64,000 nt of DNA. It comes from Neobacillus sp. DY30 (GTDB taxonomy: Bacteria > Bacillota > Bacilli > Bacillales > Cytobacillaceae). The notes under the pieces were generated by a model. It saw only the letters and a list, made by a program, of their open reading frames with translations, searched no databases and was not told the origin of the DNA. Position numbers and translations under genes: made by a program. Below, piece after piece: positions 61,356 to 64,000 of this stretch (position 1 is the stretch's first letter; every line of letters starts with the position of its first letter). The stretch lies in contig NZ_CP126093.1 in the NCBI RefSeq assembly GCF_030123065.1, forward strand, positions 4,966,001-5,030,000, given 5' to 3'.

Positions 61356-61955
61356 TTAATCAACCGCTATTTTCGGCAGTCTACTAATGATAAAATGTGC
61401 AGAAATCGTGCTAATTAAAGCTATTGAACTCGCGAATAATAATAAACCAACACCTGTAGCAAACATAAACAGTAACAAAATCAACAAAAAGCCACACGAC
61501 ATCAAAAATGTGATAGCAGGGTTACGGATTCCTAGCATAAAAGAAAAAAACAGAGTTTTATACCACGGGAACTGATAGCGCAGAAAAACAGGAAAACTAT
61601 AGGACACGGCAATTAAAAATAATAAGCTAAACAACAATAATCCATAGCGAATGGTCACAAAGATATTAGAAACCGCATTTCTTAGGATCAGCAGGTCTAA
61701 AAATAGTAATCCACCAATCAGTACACTGGAAAGCCCGAGCAGATAGCTTTTTAGAAATAATCTCTTAAACTCACAGAAAAAGACTTTAAAATCTGGCTCA
61801 TGCTGATCTTCCCTAACCCATTTGTCCATTACGCTAAACATCGAAGCTGTTGCTGGGATCACAGTAATGACCGGTAATGAAAACAATATCCAGATTGCGT
61901 TTAAATATAATAGTCTCCAAAGCCACTCCATTAAAAAAGTAAGCGCTCTGCCCAT
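61356..61955 (-). CDS. YesL-like DUF624 membrane protein
   Basis: 199 residues from ATG 61955 (GGAGAGAG upstream). Five hydrophobic helices with the YesL/DUF624 opening WRLLYLNAIWILFSLPVITVIPAT. The family is regularly found beside CUT1 sugar importers in Bacillales (yesLMN-OPQ), and the same holds here. Its role is not established. It lies ahead of the importer operon and behind an oxidoreductase gene. Confidence 0.88.
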   Translation of the reverse strand: MGRALTFLMEWLWRLLYLNAIWILFSLPVITVIPATASMFSVMDKWVREDQHEPDFKVFFCEFKRLFLKSYLLGLSSVLIGGLLFLDLLILRNAVSNIFVTIRYGLLLFSLLFLIAVSYSFPVFLRYQFPWYKTLFFSFMLGIRNPAITFLMSCGFLLILLLFMFATGVGLLLFASSIALISTISAHFIISRLPKIAVD

Positions 61956-61982
61956 ATCACTCTCTCCTTTATATGTAATCAA

Positions 61983-62025
61983 AGAGAATGCCGACGAACA
62001 CCTTTTAGCAGTCTCGGCATTCTCT
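61983..62025 (-). terminator. Hairpin between oxidoreductase 4 and yesL-like gene
   Basis: Perfect 12-bp arms AGAGAATGCCGA (61983-61994) and TCGGCATTCTCT (62014-62025), loop of 19 bases; minus strand continues TTGATTAC. A terminator or an attenuating hairpin. Confidence 0.6.
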
Positions 62026-62039
62026 GACGCCGTCCCTAT

Positions 62040-63020
62040 TTAACTATTTACCTTTTTATCAGCTTCAAGAACCTCCAGTGCTTCGAGGGCAACTGATAGA
62101 GATTGAATACTGTCTTTATAGGTTGCTAGCACGAATTCAGGATTTTTTTCTTCAATCGCCTTCGCGAATGCTTCCAGTTCAAGCTGATATAGTCCATGTT
62201 CCTCCGCCTCGAAGGATACTGCTTCCCCCTCTAGCTTACCGCTTACACTTCCTTTAACAAGATCAAGTGTTAAATGCATCTGATCGGAAATCAGTTCTAT
62301 TTGCGTAAATACATCCGGATATGACCAAGTATGGGTATGATTTTGTAATATTCCATTTTGGTATTTCATTAAAAGGGTAAAGCTATCCTCAATCGTAAAG
62401 TCCCCGCCTTTTTGAACAACCAGATTGCCTTGGTAACCAGTTACTCGCTCTACTTCCCCAAGCAGATAGCGAGAGAGATCAAAGATATGAATCGCCTGAT
62501 CAAATACTGGCCCACCTGAAATTTCTTTATTAAAAAACCAGCGCGGCCAGTTTGGACGAAGCGCTAAACCATCAAGCATGGCACTGCGGACCCACGCAAC
62601 TCTTTTGCCTTTAATAAGTTCTTTTATGTAGGCAACAGCAGGACTGTACCGGTACATAAAGCCAACACTGTTAATGACTCCAGATTGATCTAAAATTTCA
62701 TCGACTTTTTTAGCCATCTCAAGATTTTTCGCAGGCGGTTTTTCTATAAAACAATGGATACCCCGTTCCGCTGCTTCACGGACAAGAAACTCCCGCACTT
62801 CTGGGGGTGTACAAATTATGACTCCATCAGGCTTACTTTCCTCAAGCATTTTCACATAATCCGTAAAGCCCTTCACACCAAATTTATTTGTGGCTTTTAA
62901 GAGGGTTTCTTCATTTAATTCACAAACACCAACCACTTCAATTCCAGCTATTTTCTGCATCGTACTTAAATGGCCCTGGCCTTGCCAGCCAGTTCCCACT
63001 ACTGTAATCCGTACCATCAT
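62040..63020 (-). CDS. Gfo/Idh/MocA-family oxidoreductase 4
   Basis: 326 residues. Rossmann loop TVVGTGWQGQGHLSTMQK, EKP motif IEKPPAKNLEMAK, and SGGPVFDQAIHIFDLSRYL with the typical Asp and His. A conventional member in all visible motifs. It is 50 bases behind a TIM-barrel gene, giving again the oxidoreductase/TIM-barrel pair. Start ATG 63020 or the next Met. Confidence 0.9.
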   Translation of the reverse strand: MMVRITVVGTGWQGQGHLSTMQKIAGIEVVGVCELNEETLLKATNKFGVKGFTDYVKMLEESKPDGVIICTPPEVREFLVREAAERGIHCFIEKPPAKNLEMAKKVDEILDQSGVINSVGFMYRYSPAVAYIKELIKGKRVAWVRSAMLDGLALRPNWPRWFFNKEISGGPVFDQAIHIFDLSRYLLGEVERVTGYQGNLVVQKGGDFTIEDSFTLLMKYQNGILQNHTHTWSYPDVFTQIELISDQMHLTLDLVKGSVSGKLEGEAVSFEAEEHGLYQLELEAFAKAIEEKNPEFVLATYKDSIQSLSVALEALEVLEADKKVNS

Positions 63021-63070
63021 TTCATTCTCCTCATCGTTTTTTGGTTAAACCACTATTCATGCATAACCGA

Positions 63071-63874
63071 CTAGGAATCAGACTTGCTTTCATCTAGTAA
63101 ACTCTTAACCCATTGAAGAGCACTGGCGCAGTCATCAGTTGGATCATTCTCCCCAGCTTCCTGCTCGATTGATACCGTCCGGTCATAGCCAATTTCTTTT
63201 AGGGCATATACACACTCAGCAATACCGGCAATTCCCGTTCCAAGTGCGACAGGATTATGCATGCCTGCTTCCCTTACATCTTTTAGATGTACATTAAGTA
63301 AGGAATCCTTTAATTGCAAAATCGCTTCAGATGCAGAAAAGTCCTGTGTTCCATACCACCCCGTATCAACAACCGCACCAAGTAAGTCTCCATAATCACC
63401 GATGATCGCCTTGATTTCATCAGGATGCTTTTCTGGATGGTTCTCAACGCCCACCTTGATCCCAAATTCATTACAAAGACTATAAATGACCGGAGCTGAC
63501 GCTTTGGAAATACCGCTTGTAATTAAGTCAATTCCTAGCATTTTGGCTGTTTCAAAACACAGCCTCGTCCATCTTGGATAGCGGATTGGGTCGCCAAGCG
63601 AACAAGAATAAGAATAGACGCTTAAACCATAGCTCTGCCAAATTTTCTTTAATTCTTCTGCAAAATAAGGAGTCATAAATTTAGGAAAAGCATGTCCCAT
63701 CCATAGTTCGATATTTTGAAACCCCGCACCTCGAATATCATGGCAAATGCGGTCGAATTCTGCTAAGCTAAAGGTTTCAATTACTTTGCGCTCAGCTTCT
63801 CCCCATGCTTCCATACTTGATTGGTAGTTCGTTGCACGGGCAAAATAATTTGCAGTTTGAAAGCCAATAATCAT
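63071..63874 (-). CDS. Xylose isomerase-like TIM-barrel protein 3
   Basis: 267 residues when started at ATG 63874, ahead of which AGAGGTG is found; the open frame continues 32 codons upstream into another gene. Metal-site segments are IELWMGHAF, VGVENHPEKHPDE, GAVVDTGWYGT, VHLKDVRE and SIEQEAGEND. Sugar isomerase/epimerase fold. It precedes oxidoreductase 4. Confidence 0.85.
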   Translation of the reverse strand: MIIGFQTANYFARATNYQSSMEAWGEAERKVIETFSLAEFDRICHDIRGAGFQNIELWMGHAFPKFMTPYFAEELKKIWQSYGLSVYSYSCSLGDPIRYPRWTRLCFETAKMLGIDLITSGISKASAPVIYSLCNEFGIKVGVENHPEKHPDEIKAIIGDYGDLLGAVVDTGWYGTQDFSASEAILQLKDSLLNVHLKDVREAGMHNPVALGTGIAGIAECVYALKEIGYDRTVSIEQEAGENDPTDDCASALQWVKSLLDESKSDS

Positions 63875-63894
63875 AGTAAACACCTCTATAAAAT

Positions 63895-63999
63895 TTATCC
63901 GGAAAATGTCCCCGCTGTTACAATCCGGTGGTACGAATTTCTTCCTAAAGCACCTTCTGGCATTTTCCATGGTGCATCGTAGTTGAGCCTCTCGACTTC
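63895..63999 (-). CDS. C-terminal fragment of an unidentified protein (cut by window edge)
   Basis: The last 34 codons of a minus-strand frame end with TAA at 63895-63897. The visible end (LNYDAPWKMPEGALGR, NSYHRIVTAGTFSG) is protein-like and lies 21 bases before the start of the TIM-barrel gene, so it is probably the preceding operon member. Too short to identify. Confidence 0.5.
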   Translation of the reverse strand, partial: EVERLNYDAPWKMPEGALGRNSYHRIVTAGTFSG

Positions 64000-64000
64000 T

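Overview
The window looks like a chromosomal segment of a low-GC, Gram-positive, spore-forming member of the Bacillaceae (Bacillus or Neobacillus type). The evidence is strong AGGAGG ribosome sites, frequent TTG and GTG starts, a T-box and a SAM-I (S-box) riboswitch, the hom-thrC-thrB order, a bdbDC pair, a Dps gene, a SleB/CwlJ-type cell-wall hydrolase, and Bacillus-style intergenic repeats. No rRNA, tRNA, CRISPR array, phage gene or transposase gene was seen.

Layout. (1) 1-9.8 kb: a minus-strand livK-G-F-H-M type ABC importer, followed by a 59-residue protein and a KAS III-like enzyme cut by the window edge; behind it a MalT/SARP-like activator of 1082 residues and an SDR dehydrogenase. (2) 9.7-15.8 kb: amino-acid biosynthesis. 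hom-thrC-thrB (minus) is divergent from serA (plus). serA has a T-box leader, and a MITE-like element lies between the T-box terminator and the gene. Three 52-bp tandem repeats follow serA. (3) 17-30 kb: a polyamine/GABA catabolic regulon: an aldehyde dehydrogenase, a putrescine-type aminotransferase, gabT, gabD, glutamate dehydrogenase, an APC permease and a ureohydrolase, plus a sigma-54 activator. All four transcription units carry a -24/-12 promoter, and shared upstream motifs suggest one activator controls them. (4) 30-35.6 kb: household genes (metallo-hydrolase, cell-wall hydrolase, dps, bdbCD, lactonase, DUF421). (5) 35.6-64 kb: a carbohydrate island that begins just after a SAM riboswitch with no methionine gene behind it.

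The island carries GH4, PhyH dioxygenase, nagA, two AraC regulators, GH2, GH38, GH84, a tandem metallo-beta-lactamase/Ig-like protein, an FGGY kinase with a class II aldolase, a CUT1 ABC importer with a YesL-like protein, a DeoR regulator, and four Gfo/Idh/MocA oxidoreductases accompanied by three xylose-isomerase-like TIM barrels. None of the glycosidases has a visible signal peptide, so the picture is import of an oligosaccharide or glycoside followed by cytoplasmic breakdown. A cre-like box sits inside the importer promoter.

The parts I consider least described are the oxidoreductase/TIM-barrel modules (possibly oxidative, 3-keto-type glycoside cleavage), the double MBL protein embedded between GH84 and GH38, and the sigma-54 regulon with two small companion proteins. 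Functions are inferred from sequence reading only; no database search was run.
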